DNA of 64,000 nucleotides from an uncultured Eubacteriales bacterium (GCA_910584745.1 CAJUDG010000004.1:186001-250000), one strand, 5' to 3'; shown: positions 31,134-40,341, counted from the first letter of the stretch. Notes: generated by a model not told the origin, from the sequence alone. Program-made: numbers and translations.

Positions 31134-34100
31134 TTATTGGTCTGCTCGATTCCGATAGAGGAAGGTTACAATCTGCCCACGGGTACAAGTGCTACCCGGC
31201 GAGAACTTGTTTTTGCCCGTGCCGCTGGTAATACCGTTAGCCACAGCCCAGGCCACGGCCTTTTCATAGAACGCGCCCGCAGGTACGTCGCTGAAGGCGC
31301 TGCCGGTGCTCTCCGGCTTATCTGCCGCGCGCCACATAAAGGTCACGGCCTCGCTGCGCTTGCAGGGATTCTTGGGGCTGAATTTCCCTTGCCCTGTGCC
31401 GCTGGTTATGTTGTTCTCCACGGCCCAGAGGATGGCCTTGTAGGCGTAATCGCTGGGCTTTACATCGCTAAAGGGGTTCGCCGTTGTAGCAGGCTCTGGC
31501 TCCCCAGCGTTGCGCCACAGGAAGGTGACGATCTGCTCCCGGGTGCAGGCTGCGTTGGGCGAAAACTTTCCGTTACCCGTGCCGCTGGTGATACCCTTCT
31601 CCACTGCCCAGGCCACCGGCTCGGTGTAATACTCCCCGGCGGGGACGTCGGTGAAACTGGGGGTATCCGGGGTGGGCGTGGGAGTGGGTGTTGGAGTAGC
31701 TGTTGGAGTAGTTGTTGGAGTAACCGTTGGAGGGGTATCCTCAGGTCGGGTCTGCATGGAACGAGAGGTCAGCTGGCCCGTGCGATTCAATGTGTAAAAC
31801 GTCAAGGTGTCGTATTTCTCGCCTGTGCGGACGCACCAGGTAGCTTTCCCATCATGCAGAATGGGCTGACAGTCAGAGAGATTTCCTTCTGCCTGCTGTA
31901 CCTCACCCACACTGCCATTCGCGCTGTACCAGGCATAGTAAATCATGCCCGAGTTGCCGCGCCTGGTCCACATGACGTATCCGCCGTCCAGACCAAAGGG
32001 GGCCAGAATGGGCGTGTGGCAATCTTTGGTGGTGGTTAGCTGAGCCTGTTTCACACTATAAGTGCTTTTATCTACAAAGGCCAGGTATACGTTGCGGCTG
32101 TCCCCATACAGCTTATCGCGATCCATGTTGAAAGCTGCCACATAGCCGCCGGAGGTTTCGGCAAAGCCCCCTACGCTGGCCCCAGTTGAATTTTCGCCAA
32201 TCTCGCCGGGCAGCGTTTCCACCGTTACAGCTTTTTCAGATTTACCCAGCACACCCTGGTTAGGCTTGCTGCCGGTATACTCATGCATTACAATGGACCG
32301 TGGATAGGCATCCCCGTGGTCCAGGGTAACAATACGCCCCTCCTGGTTTATCAACACAAATTGATTGAAAGAGTGACTCACATACCCTGGCCCCTCCACT
32401 AAATATCGTGAAGTCCCCAGTTTCATAGAGTATTGATTCACAGTAAAGGTAAAGTTTGCCTGGTGATTCTTGCCGTCTGGAGATACATACATCTGGTGAG
32501 CGGTATGCACAATTAGGTAGTCGCCGCTTTCCGTGCAGCGCAAACTAGTGGACTTGAAAGGAATTTGCGTGTTCTTTCCATACAGACTGCAGTGGTCAAT
32601 CCGGTTCCACTGCTTGTCATAGCGGACTACCCGCACGACTTCGTTCCTGTCAGACTCCGCGAGGTTCTCTTGGCCAAAGATGATGAAATTGAACCGGGAG
32701 CCAGAGAAGAATCCACCCCACACAGGCAGTTCCATGGGCAGCGTCAGCTGCCCCCGCAGGACGTTGTTGGAATCAAATTCTTCCACATACACCATTCCTT
32801 TGTCTCTCTCTTCGGCTTTAGGTTCTTTCCCCCATTCCACTTTGGTAAGTCCACCCTCGGCGTTTTCATATAGGGCGCGCCTCAAACATCTTCCCCGTAT
32901 TCTGTAATTATGAGATAGTTCTCCCTGAGGACGCTCGCAGTCAATAAGATTGACCGGCCCCGCGCCCTCTGCCACAGGTTTCAACGCGGACAAGCCGCTG
33001 GTCCAGTGGGCGTACAAGGTAAAGTCCCCGCTTCGGCTTATCTCCGTATTGCTAAGGAATATCTCGCCCCCATCAGGCGCTGTGAACCACCCCAGGAAAG
33101 TACGGCCAGCCGGGTGCATGGGAACAGGCAGTTCTCCACAAGAGGTACCTTTCTTCACGGTAATATGGTTCTCGCCTGACAGGACGCCTTCGCCGGGGTC
33201 AAGGGTCATTATAAATTGATAGCCCCCGGGTTCTCCCATATATGCAATATCTATGCTACTTAACGGTACACCGATTTTTGCAAAAATGTTACGCAGAGGG
33301 GCAAACTCTTCTATTGAGCCGGCAAACTCAATCGTTTTCATGTTTTTGAGACTGTAAAAGCCATTACTAATTTGGCTGGCCGGTATATTGGGCAGCCGAA
33401 GATATTCTAAAGCACTACATTTCGAAAAGCAACCCCTGGATATGGTTGTCAAACTATCTGGCAAATATAGATTTTTCAAGTTCCGGCAGCCTAAAAACGC
33501 ATCATTTCCCAAAGCAGTTACACCTTCTGGCAGCGTCACACTTTGCAGATTGGCGCAGTCACGAAAGCATGCTTCGGGAATGGCCGTAAGGTTGTTGGAA
33601 AACTCTACACTGGTTAAGCTGCTGCAGACGTTAAATGCCCACTCTCCAAGGCTGGTCACGCTTTCTGGCAATGTCACACTTTGCAGGCTGGAACACCCTG
33701 AGAAACATGCCTCGGGAATGTCCGTAAGACTGTTAGAAAGCCTTATGCTCGCCAGGCTACCACAACCGGAAAACGCCTGTTCCCCTACACTGGTCACGCT
33801 GTCCGGCAGAATGATGCCGGACAAACTTTTACAGTCGCCAAAGGCCCGGAACCCTATAGTGGTCAGGCTGTCAGGTAGCGTGACGTCAACTAAACTTTCA
33901 CACCCCTCAAATGCACGAGCGCCAATGTCGGTCACCCCTTCCGGCAGGGCTATACCAGCCAGGTTGGGACATTGGCAAAAGGCTTTATTCTCTATGGTGG
34001 TAACGCCAGCAGAAAGGTTTACCGTGCGGAGGCCGGGCAGTTTGGAAAATCCCCCCACGCTGACTGCACCCTGTATTGTCACCGAGGACAAAGCCGTGCA

Positions 34101-34763
34101 GCCGGAAAAAACACCGTCAACATTACCTATGCCGCACAAGGTCACATCGGTCAAACCTGTACAGTTACGGAAAGCGTCTTTCTCTATCGTGACGACATTT
34201 TCAGGGATGGTCACACTGGTCAAGCCCGTACATCCTTCAAAAGCGCTACTATTTATAGTGTCCACATGGTCCAGGTTTGGCAAATCTGTTAAACTGATAC
34301 AGCCAGAAAAAAAGCCGTCAGGGATCTCTGTGATTTTGTTGGATAGTATCACGCTTTCTAAGCTGGTGCAGTTAGAAAAAGCACCCCAATTCAAGCTGGT
34401 CACACTATTGGGAATCACGACACTTTTTAACTTAGCGCAGCCGGAGAAAGCCCGTGCTCCAAGGCTGGTCAGAGTATTGGGTAAATCTACGCTTTCCAAA
34501 TTGGTAAACGCAGTAAGAGCGCTGCTGAAACTGGTAAATCCCTCGCCGATAACCAAATGCTTGACCTTGTTGTTAGTTTCCGCGCCAAGCCCACCTATGG
34601 ACAGGTATCCCATTCCATTGATTGTTAGGGTTCCGTCACCATCCAATTCCCAAGTGGCATTTTCACCATAAGAACCAGAGTCCTCTACTATAGCAAAAGC
34701 CGGGAGCGGCAGACAGCCCAACAGCAGGCAGACCGCCAGCAGAACAGACAGAACTTTTCTCAT
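31134..34763 (-). CDS. Large BspA-type LRR surface protein with SLH anchor
   Basis: About 1209 aa from ATG 34763 (MRKVLSVLLAV), chosen because GAAGGG lies 9 nt upstream and a signal peptide ending ALPAFA-like (PLPAFA) follows. Domains: about 16 LRR_5 repeats of the SVGEQAFSGCGSL kind to residue about 475, an InlB B-repeat-like unit (GRTFLGWFTAPDGG ... YAHW), a long beta-rich region (about 600-970) with propeller-like repeats, a Thr-Pro linker, and three SLH domains (e.g. FSPNAACTREQIVTFLWRN, CKRSEAVTFMWR, CTRGQIVTFLYRN). SLH domains bind secondary wall polymers, so it is displayed on the wall. It likely binds other cells or host matrix. Related in its LRR part to the protein at 1-1369. Confidence 0.9.
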   Translation of the reverse strand: MRKVLSVLLAVCLLLGCLPLPAFAIVEDSGSYGENATWELDGDGTLTINGMGYLSIGGLGAETNNKVKHLVIGEGFTSFSSALTAFTNLESVDLPNTLTSLGARAFSGCAKLKSVVIPNSVTSLNWGAFSNCTSLESVILSNKITEIPDGFFSGCISLTDLPNLDHVDTINSSAFEGCTGLTSVTIPENVVTIEKDAFRNCTGLTDVTLCGIGNVDGVFSGCTALSSVTIQGAVSVGGFSKLPGLRTVNLSAGVTTIENKAFCQCPNLAGIALPEGVTDIGARAFEGCESLVDVTLPDSLTTIGFRAFGDCKSLSGIILPDSVTSVGEQAFSGCGSLASIRLSNSLTDIPEACFSGCSSLQSVTLPESVTSLGEWAFNVCSSLTSVEFSNNLTAIPEACFRDCANLQSVTLPEGVTALGNDAFLGCRNLKNLYLPDSLTTISRGCFSKCSALEYLRLPNIPASQISNGFYSLKNMKTIEFAGSIEEFAPLRNIFAKIGVPLSSIDIAYMGEPGGYQFIMTLDPGEGVLSGENHITVKKGTSCGELPVPMHPAGRTFLGWFTAPDGGEIFLSNTEISRSGDFTLYAHWTSGLSALKPVAEGAGPVNLIDCERPQGELSHNYRIRGRCLRRALYENAEGGLTKVEWGKEPKAEERDKGMVYVEEFDSNNVLRGQLTLPMELPVWGGFFSGSRFNFIIFGQENLAESDRNEVVRVVRYDKQWNRIDHCSLYGKNTQIPFKSTSLRCTESGDYLIVHTAHQMYVSPDGKNHQANFTFTVNQYSMKLGTSRYLVEGPGYVSHSFNQFVLINQEGRIVTLDHGDAYPRSIVMHEYTGSKPNQGVLGKSEKAVTVETLPGEIGENSTGASVGGFAETSGGYVAAFNMDRDKLYGDSRNVYLAFVDKSTYSVKQAQLTTTKDCHTPILAPFGLDGGYVMWTRRGNSGMIYYAWYSANGSVGEVQQAEGNLSDCQPILHDGKATWCVRTGEKYDTLTFYTLNRTGQLTSRSMQTRPEDTPPTVTPTTTPTATPTPTPTPTPDTPSFTDVPAGEYYTEPVAWAVEKGITSGTGNGKFSPNAACTREQIVTFLWRNAGEPEPATTANPFSDVKPSDYAYKAILWAVENNITSGTGQGKFSPKNPCKRSEAVTFMWRAADKPESTGSAFSDVPAGAFYEKAVAWAVANGITSGTGKNKFSPGSTCTRGQIVTFLYRNRADQ

Positions 34764-34850
34764 CTTAACCATCCCTTCGTATTTCATTCCGCGCAACAAA
34801 AAAGTGCGCAGCCCGAGAGCCACGCACCGAAAAACGCATAGCTCTGTTGC

Positions 34851-34964
34851 TGCGACGCAATTCTTCCCATACAGTTTCAGTATGCAAAAGCGAGCTTGCA
34901 TTTTTGCCTAGTTGACAAAAAAGCAAACTGAAACAGGATGTGGGAATTATTCAATTGCGTCGCA
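34851..34964 (-). repeat. Branched imperfect inverted repeat in the surface-protein leader
   Basis: Nested arms: TGCGACGCAATT/AATTGCGTCGCA (34851-34862, 34953-34964), TTCCCA/TGGGAA, GTTTCAG/CTGAAAC (34874-34880, 34928-34934), and an inner ATGCAA/TTGCAT hairpin (34882-34901). Total 114 bp, about 90 bp upstream of the start codon. It may be a structured leader RNA, a small non-autonomous element, or an attachment site. Confidence 0.55.
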
Positions 34965-35856
34965 AGGCCATTTTAGCACATCGCGCCTGGAATTGCAAGA
35001 GCTATGGAAATATTGATGGGAATTTTCTGCAAATTCGTCTTTGTCCCCAGCGGCCAGAGTTTCGGATGTTATGGGAGCCGATTTCCGCAAAGCACTTCCG
35101 GGAATCGTCCGGTTTTTGCAATTCGGCTCTCCCATCAGCCAAAAGGTGACAACCTCGCGGCGGGCGCTCTCCCTTTTCACCCGGGCAGCACCCAATCTCT
35201 CCACCGGGGAAAGGCACCGCCGCGCGGCGGTGTATGTACTCCCGTCTTTATAAGGGGTTGCCACCCGTTCTCTCCTGCGAGAAGTTGGACACAAAGCAAA
35301 ACTCCCCCAAACCGGGGGAGTTGGAGGGCTGTCGAGATGGTTCATCATATCCGTTTTTTTCCGAAAGTCCTGACCTTGCAGGAGTATACCTATGGGAAGG
35401 GGGGTGCGGAGTGGTTGGAACCGTGGACAAGTTCGTGAAAAAGCCGCAAGCCCAATGTTTTAGGGAGTTACTGGCCTTGGGGACTGCGCAGATGTGGGAG
35501 CTATCAGAGTTGGCACATTTGTTGGTACATACTATCCTAATATTCCATTAAACGCCGAGTGTTCCTTATTATATAAGTGTTTTTCCTTTTCTTCCGGGGG
35601 AAGAACGATAGTATTTTTACAAAATTTTTTAGAGCTACCATATTAACAATGGAACCGAAATTCCTTGTAGTCCCCCTTTTGCGACAGGTTAGGGTGATGG
35701 AGTTCTCAGCGTTGGAAGTTCCCCGGGAGATAGAAAAACGGCCCTGGTGGGAGCCGTTTTTGCGTGGTTTAATCTCATGGCCAAACTTTTATGAATAGTT
35801 AAGAGCCTTTTGAATATCTACGAGGAGCTTTTTGACTTCTGTTCGTCAGTATCAAG
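34965..35856. other. Gene-poor stretch
   Basis: Open frames here are short, overlap each other and lack good ribosome sites. Hairpins are seen at about 35302-35325 (ACTCCCCC/GGGGGAGT) and 35733-35763 (AAAAACGG.../...CCGTTTTT), the second resembling a terminator. I see no supported gene. Confidence 0.5.
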
Positions 35857-36357
35857 TTAACCAGTATGGTCGGTACGGTTGTTCCGCAAAAAGTAACCCT
35901 TAGCCTGCGTGTCATCAATGTGTTCTATTGTTTCATCAACGTCCTCAAATAATTCGCTCGGAAAGAATACCAGTAAAGTTCGTTTTATACTGTCGTACGT
36001 TCTAAAATTATCCCTATAGGCACGAGCAAAGGCAGCTTTCCTAACATCATCCCGCATTTTATCCCTCATAGCAGCTTGCGTACAATTAGCGTATTTATTG
36101 AGAATATACTTAGCGTCACAGGATTTAAGCTGATAGACACCAGTATATCGAGAATATTTGGGGTTTCGTAATACCCGAAGCATGGGTAATAAATCCTTTG
36201 AGCACTGCACTGATGGCGTGCGCATATAGTACCCAGAGTCTCGATAGATGAAAAAAATTGAGGTTCTTCGGGGGCAAATCGGTCGCACAACAGGGCCATA
36301 ACCAAAAAATGTTTTCCCAAAGAAATAGGGAGTTTCTCGAGCAATAAAGTAATCCAT
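35857..36357 (-). CDS. Hypothetical protein
   Basis: 166 aa from ATG 36357 (MDYFIARETPYFFGKT) with GGAGGAG upstream. Rich in Arg, Tyr and Phe in the first half; the second half is helical and charged (CTQAAMRDKMRDDVRKAAFARAY), ending DYHTG-like (RTDHTG). No signal peptide or membrane helix. It starts 11 bp after a small HTH-type gene, so the pair form an operon in the accessory region. Family not recognised. Confidence 0.55.
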   Translation of the reverse strand: MDYFIARETPYFFGKTFFGYGPVVRPICPRRTSIFFIYRDSGYYMRTPSVQCSKDLLPMLRVLRNPKYSRYTGVYQLKSCDAKYILNKYANCTQAAMRDKMRDDVRKAAFARAYRDNFRTYDSIKRTLLVFFPSELFEDVDETIEHIDDTQAKGYFLRNNRTDHTG

Positions 36358-36367
36358 ATTTCTCCTC

Positions 36368-36595
36368 CTAAGCAGCATTTTTAATTATAGAAATTATAAC
36401 TTCGTCGGGAATATGTAAAAAGCGTTGAAGTGCTGTCATTTCGGTCAGGGTAAATTTCCCCGGATTATGTATCCGGGACAGGAAGGTGCTTTCCGCCATG
36501 CCCAAATAGGCAAGCAAATCTTTCCGCTTTTTCTTCGCGGCGTAAGAAAGAATAGTTTCCGCCGCTCTGTTTTGGGGTTCAATCAAAAAAACCAC
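36368..36595 (-). CDS. Small HTH-like protein
   Basis: Up to 75 aa; GTG 36595 or a downstream TTG may be the start. LLAYLGMAESTFLSRIHNPGKFTLTEMTALQRFLHIP has the helix-turn-helix spacing of XRE/Cro-type DNA-binding proteins, with the recognition helix near ESTFLSRI. Probably regulates the gene that follows or the element it belonged to. Confidence 0.6.
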   Translation of the reverse strand: MVFLIEPQNRAAETILSYAAKKKRKDLLAYLGMAESTFLSRIHNPGKFTLTEMTALQRFLHIPDEVIISIIKNAA

Positions 36596-37288
36596 CGCCT
36601 TTCACTTTTCCAACAATCTTTTGTCACAACAGAACAGAGCCTTCAATTATAATAAACCTATGCGGTGATTTCTTTATTCAAGATAAAGATGGCGATGATG
36701 TGATATGTTGCTGACGTTTTCTTTTTTCTAAATCATTCTTTTTCTTTTCTGTTTAATGAGAAAACGCCAAAGGCAAAGTAGGTGCTGGGTCAAAATCCAG
36801 CACCCATGCGCAGACGTGTTACTGGCCAAACAACTTTCAGCTTTCTAAATGTTGGTTTTTCGTTTCTAAATCTTAGTTCAAAAAATTTTCTAAAATCTAA
36901 ATCTCCCTTTTTGATTTCTAAATGATACACCAGAGAATTTGTGAGATGAAATCGCAAAGAAAAGGGGCGCCTTCCACAGAAGGTACCCCCAAAAGCATAC
37001 ATGATTCAAAACGGCCAGGCAGTACAACAACAGTACAACAGATTGTTTCGGGATTTCAAAGTTTCCTTTGGGTTTCCACACTTTTCTTCGATTTATCCGA
37101 TAGTTTCTCGGCCTTATCGCCAATCAATTTTTTGAATATAAACGATTCTCAGGCTTTTCGCCAGAATAATTTTTCGGGTACTTTTTGAAAAAAATCCGAA
37201 AATCTTCGGCGTTTTTTTCAAAAGGCAGTATTGCCCCGCGAAAAGGGGGAAGCACCACCAACTTTCCAACGAGAAAGGGGGTGAGAAT
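36596..37288. other. AT-rich intergenic region with TTTCTAAAT repeats and hairpins
   Basis: No gene is supported. TTTCTAAAT occurs exactly at 36725, 36842, 36863 and 36915, with near copies at 36887 and 36894. Hairpins at 36781-36806 (GGTGCTGG/CCAGCACC) and 36965-36989 (GGGGCGCCTTC/GAAGGTACCCC, T-run on the minus strand). A GTACAAC pair lies at 37022 and 37033. It is the upstream region of an element-type sigma factor and could be an operator or iteron array. Confidence 0.45.
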
Positions 37289-37720
37289 GTGGAACCTAAT
37301 CGCAGGGAGTTTATAAAACAGTGCGCTTTCCAGAAGTTTTGTAATACGGTACTGCACAATGAAGCGTGTGACGCTCATAAAGAGCTGCACAGGCATAAGG
37401 CAAAGGAGATTACCTTTTCCGACTTGACTTTAGAAGAAGCGCGGCAGCTTCATACCTTTGATGAATATTTCAAAGGGGAAACCGCCTTTGAAAGAGCCGG
37501 GAAGAAAATCACGCCGAAGCTGCTTCTTGAAGCAATCCGTACTTTGCCGGAAGAAAAGCGCAAAGCCGTACTCCTGTACTATTTCGAGGGAATGAACGAC
37601 ACCGAGATTGCGGAGCTGTTCGATACGTCGAGAAGCACGATACAGTACAGGCGGACAAGCTCTTTTGAGCTGCTAAAAAAATATCTGGAGGAAAATGCTG
37701 ATGAATGGGACGAATGGTAG
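37289..37720 (+). CDS. Integrative-element sigma-70-like factor
   Basis: 143 aa from GTG 37289 after a GGGGGTGAG site. The C-terminal half is a region-4 HTH: AIRTLPEEKRKAVLLYYFEGMNDTEIAELFDTSRSTIQYRRTSS, given by the pieces LPEEKRKAVLLYY and TEIAELFDTSRSTIQYR. Such factors are common in Tn916/Tn1549-like elements, where they regulate transfer or excision genes. It is intact but its partner genes are gone: the next frame is a recombinase fragment. Confidence 0.8.
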   Translation: MEPNRREFIKQCAFQKFCNTVLHNEACDAHKELHRHKAKEITFSDLTLEEARQLHTFDEYFKGETAFERAGKKITPKLLLEAIRTLPEEKRKAVLLYYFEGMNDTEIAELFDTSRSTIQYRRTSSFELLKKYLEENADEWDEW

Positions 37721-38025
37721 AGATTGTCTTTCCCGAATACGAAGTGCGCTACATTGCCATTAACGACGGTGTAGACACAGCAAGGGAAGATAACGAGTTT
37801 ACCCCTCTGCGGAACTGGTTCAACGAGTTTTACGCCCGCGACACCTCAAAGAAAATCCGGGCTGTCAAACAGGCAAAGGCGCAGAAAGGCGAGCGCGTCA
37901 ACGGCGAAGCCCCTTACGGCTACCTTATCGACCCGGATACACCCAGCCTCAAAATGGAATACAGTCTGCAAATAAAGTGGACGCATTGCAGCAATCGCAA
38001 TGCGTCCGTTTTATTTGCAAAGTGA
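37705..38025 (+). pseudogene. Serine recombinase, internal fragment
   Basis: Residues VEIVFPEYEVRYIAINDGVDT ... FYARDTSKKIRAVKQAKAQKGERVNGEAPYGYLIDPD (shown in part) match the middle of the catalytic domain of TnpX-type recombinases. The start with the catalytic serine and everything after LIDPDTPS are missing; the tail is read from a hairpin. Deletion brought it against the end of the sigma-factor gene. Confidence 0.8.
37967..38019. repeat. 23-bp inverted repeat at the edge of the recombinase fragment
   Basis: Arms 37967-37989 and 37997-38019 match at 21 of 23 positions with a 7-nt loop; the two mismatches are G-U pairs in RNA. It marks the right end of the decayed element and may be a terminator or a small element. 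Confidence 0.65.
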
Positions 38026-38139
38026 GATAGTTTTGCTACACCCCGTATGGCAGCTACCCTGTTTCGGTTTGTGATACTGTTTTATGGGTAGCTCCCCAAT
38101 GGGGGCCTTCTTTGTCTATAATGAAAGAGGGGGGCATTG

Positions 38140-38631
38140 ATGAAAAAGACAAAGCTGATAGTTGTGGGGACAGTCCTGGCCCTTATCCTGCTGATTGGGG
38201 GGTACAGGCTGTGGCCGTGGCCTTTTGAGAGCGTTGTGGGAAAGAGTATGGGGGAGATGACAGTGATATCCTGCTGTTTAAGGGTCAATACGTCGGGCAG
38301 GCAGAGCACGTATTTTTACGATTCGGCAGAGCCGGAGAAGATGGGCGAGGTGGTCGAGATACTGGGGAGCTGCGGGTACCAGAAGGATATCCGGGATCTT
38401 TGGCCCGGCGGGGTGCACGGACTGAGCTCAGGCAGGAATTACGACGGGCGGGATATTTCTGTCACTTTGGTATTTGGAGAGCATGAAGAGTGGTTCAACT
38501 TGATGCTGGTGGACAGGGGGCAGGGCATCACTACCGATAGTGAGGTCGTGCACCTGACTGACGGCGGCGCTTTTGACAGGCTCGCGGAGCTTATCCAGGA
38601 GAAGGGCAGACTAGCGCCCCCAGTGCAATAG
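38140..38631 (+). CDS. Membrane-anchored protein of unknown function, paralogue of 40385
   Basis: 163 aa from ATG 38140; TATAAT at 38117 is a likely -10. One N-terminal helix (LIVVGTVLALILLIGGY) ends in RLWPWPF, then an extracytoplasmic domain (VISCCLRVNTSGRQS, VTLVFGEHEEWFNLML, GAFDRLAELIQE). The layout, the RLWP motif after the helix and the FDxLAE-I-x(3)-G-x-LA ending recur in the product of 40385. No known family recognised. Confidence 0.7.
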   Translation: MKKTKLIVVGTVLALILLIGGYRLWPWPFESVVGKSMGEMTVISCCLRVNTSGRQSTYFYDSAEPEKMGEVVEILGSCGYQKDIRDLWPGGVHGLSSGRNYDGRDISVTLVFGEHEEWFNLMLVDRGQGITTDSEVVHLTDGGAFDRLAELIQEKGRLAPPVQ

Positions 38632-38707
38632 CAGGAGCGCCTTTGGATGGATTTACTGAGCTTTTGGAACTGACCGCGATGGTAGTATAGATCAGCCTGC
38701 GCAGGCC

Positions 38708-39523
38708 TCATAGCGTCAGATGGGCCACGATGTCATTCTGCCCCTCCACCCTCTCAAAGCCCAGGGATCCGTACAGCGCGATGGCCGGGGCGTTGTCCAT
38801 GTTCACCGTGAGCATCATGGCCTTGGGGCGGTTCAGCTGGATGGCCTTTGTGAGCATGGCCCTGCCGTAACCTTTCCGGCGGCAGCTCTCCTTCACGAAC
38901 ACATCGAAGGGCTCGTTCTCGTCATAATTGCAGGTAATGTCGATATAGCCCACCGCCTCGCCCTGCTCAACAGCCAGGATAACGCGGAAGCGGTCGGGGG
39001 CGGCGATGACCTTTTCGGCGGTCCAGTACACGTCGGTGGAGTGGATGGCGGTGTAGCTGTCCCGGTATTTGGGGCTGTAAAGCTCTATCCGGCTGTCGCT
39101 GACATAGGGCGGGTCCCCGGTAAGCGCCATCTTCTGCTGCTCGGTATCGAACTGAGCGCCGGAGCCTTCCAGCAGGCCGCGGAGAGGGCGGCTGCGGGGA
39201 TTATAGACAAGGTCGCACTGCCAGCCGGGGTAGTTTCCTCTCAAAAATGCCAGCAGCTCCTCATAAGCCCGGGCACTCCGGGAGAGGCCTATGAGCATTT
39301 CCAGATACTTCTCGGACTTCTCCACCAGGAACACGAACAGACCCAGCAGCTCCTCCCCCTCGAAATATCCCAGTACCAGCCTGTCCGGCTTTTGGGGCGC
39401 TTCAAGCAGGCGTTGGCGGAGCTCTTCCGTGCCGGAGTAGACAGGCACGCTGAAGTCCGGGTCGCTGTTGACGCTGGCCGCAAAGTCCAGGTATTCTTTT
39501 GTGCTTGACAATAGCTTTAGCAT
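38708..39523 (-). CDS. Two-domain GNAT acetyltransferase
   Basis: 271 aa. The C-terminal GNAT domain is typical: VGYIDITCNYDENEPFDVFVKESCRRKGYGRAMLTKAI (in part DVFVKESCRRKGYGRAML) then MDNAPAIALYGSLGFERVE. The N-terminal half looks like a degenerate GNAT fold (LVLGYFEGEELLGLFVFL). AAGGAG lies 8 nt before the ATG. It shares a divergent promoter region of 53 bp with the HAD gene. Substrate unknown. Confidence 0.8.
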   Translation of the reverse strand: MLKLLSSTKEYLDFAASVNSDPDFSVPVYSGTEELRQRLLEAPQKPDRLVLGYFEGEELLGLFVFLVEKSEKYLEMLIGLSRSARAYEELLAFLRGNYPGWQCDLVYNPRSRPLRGLLEGSGAQFDTEQQKMALTGDPPYVSDSRIELYSPKYRDSYTAIHSTDVYWTAEKVIAAPDRFRVILAVEQGEAVGYIDITCNYDENEPFDVFVKESCRRKGYGRAMLTKAIQLNRPKAMMLTVNMDNAPAIALYGSLGFERVEGQNDIVAHLTL

Positions 39524-39576
39524 GTGGTATACTCCTTACAATTACACTTTTATAATTATACCATGGAGGGGATAAG

Positions 39577-40341
39577 ATGGCAATCAAAATGATAGTCACC
39601 GACCTGGACCGGACGCTGCTGAGAGACGACAAGACCATCTCCGGGTACACGGAAAAGACGCTGCTGGAGCTGAAAAAGCGCGGAATACCCTTCGTGATAG
39701 CCACTGCGCGGCCCATTCGGGCTGTCCGCCAGTGGCTGTCTTTTTTGCGGTACGACGCGGCGGTATTCCATAACGGGGCGGTAATAATGGCGGGGGAGAG
39801 GACCATTGCAAAATACGGCATTCCAAAGCCCGAAAGGATTGTGACGGCAATGCTGAGGGATAAGCCGGACAGGAAGATATCCGTAGAATCCAACGACCGG
39901 ATGTTCTCCAATATGGCCGCAGAGGAGCTCTGGCCGGGAGAGCGGTACGTGAAGACCACGGATTTCCGGGAGATTGCGGGGCTTATTGCGGATAAGATAC
40001 TGATAAGCGCCGGCACCCCGGAGGAGATGGCCGCTCTGGAGCCCTATACGCCGGAAGGAGCTTACTTACAGCTGTCAGAGAATACCATTGCCATGATGAT
40101 GAACAGGGCGGCTACAAAGCTGAACGGCATAAGGCTGCTGGCGGAGCGGTACGGCATAGGGCTCAGTGAAACGGCGGCTTTTGGGGACGACTACAACGAT
40201 ATGGATATGCTTAACGCCTGCGGAATGGGCGTGGCGGTGGAGAACGCCCTGCCGGAGGTCAAGGCCGCCGCCAACGAGGTGTGCGGCAGCAACGAGGAGG
40301 ACGGCGTGGCCCGGTGGATAAGGGAGAATGTGTTGACGTAA
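39577..40341 (+). CDS. Cof-type HAD-IIB phosphatase
   Basis: 254 aa. Motif I IVTDLDRTLLRDD (nucleophile Asp), motif II ATARP, motif III Lys near NRAATKLNGIRLL and motif IV AFGDDYNDMDML, with a C2 cap between II and III, as in sugar-phosphate and FMN/PLP phosphatases of the Cof group. GGAGGGG is 5 nt before the ATG. Substrate not readable. Confidence 0.9.
   Translation: MAIKMIVTDLDRTLLRDDKTISGYTEKTLLELKKRGIPFVIATARPIRAVRQWLSFLRYDAAVFHNGAVIMAGERTIAKYGIPKPERIVTAMLRDKPDRKISVESNDRMFSNMAAEELWPGERYVKTTDFREIAGLIADKILISAGTPEEMAALEPYTPEGAYLQLSENTIAMMMNRAATKLNGIRLLAERYGIGLSETAAFGDDYNDMDMLNACGMGVAVENALPEVKAAANEVCGSNEEDGVARWIRENVLT

Noticed and set aside
35302..35325. ACTCCCCC/GGGGGAGT hairpin as a terminator
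   Set aside because: No T-run on either side and no gene ends next to it.
34947..35348. A 133-codon minus-strand ORF beside the surface-protein gene
   Set aside because: It lacks a good start site and family features and overlaps the branched inverted repeat; treated as non-coding.
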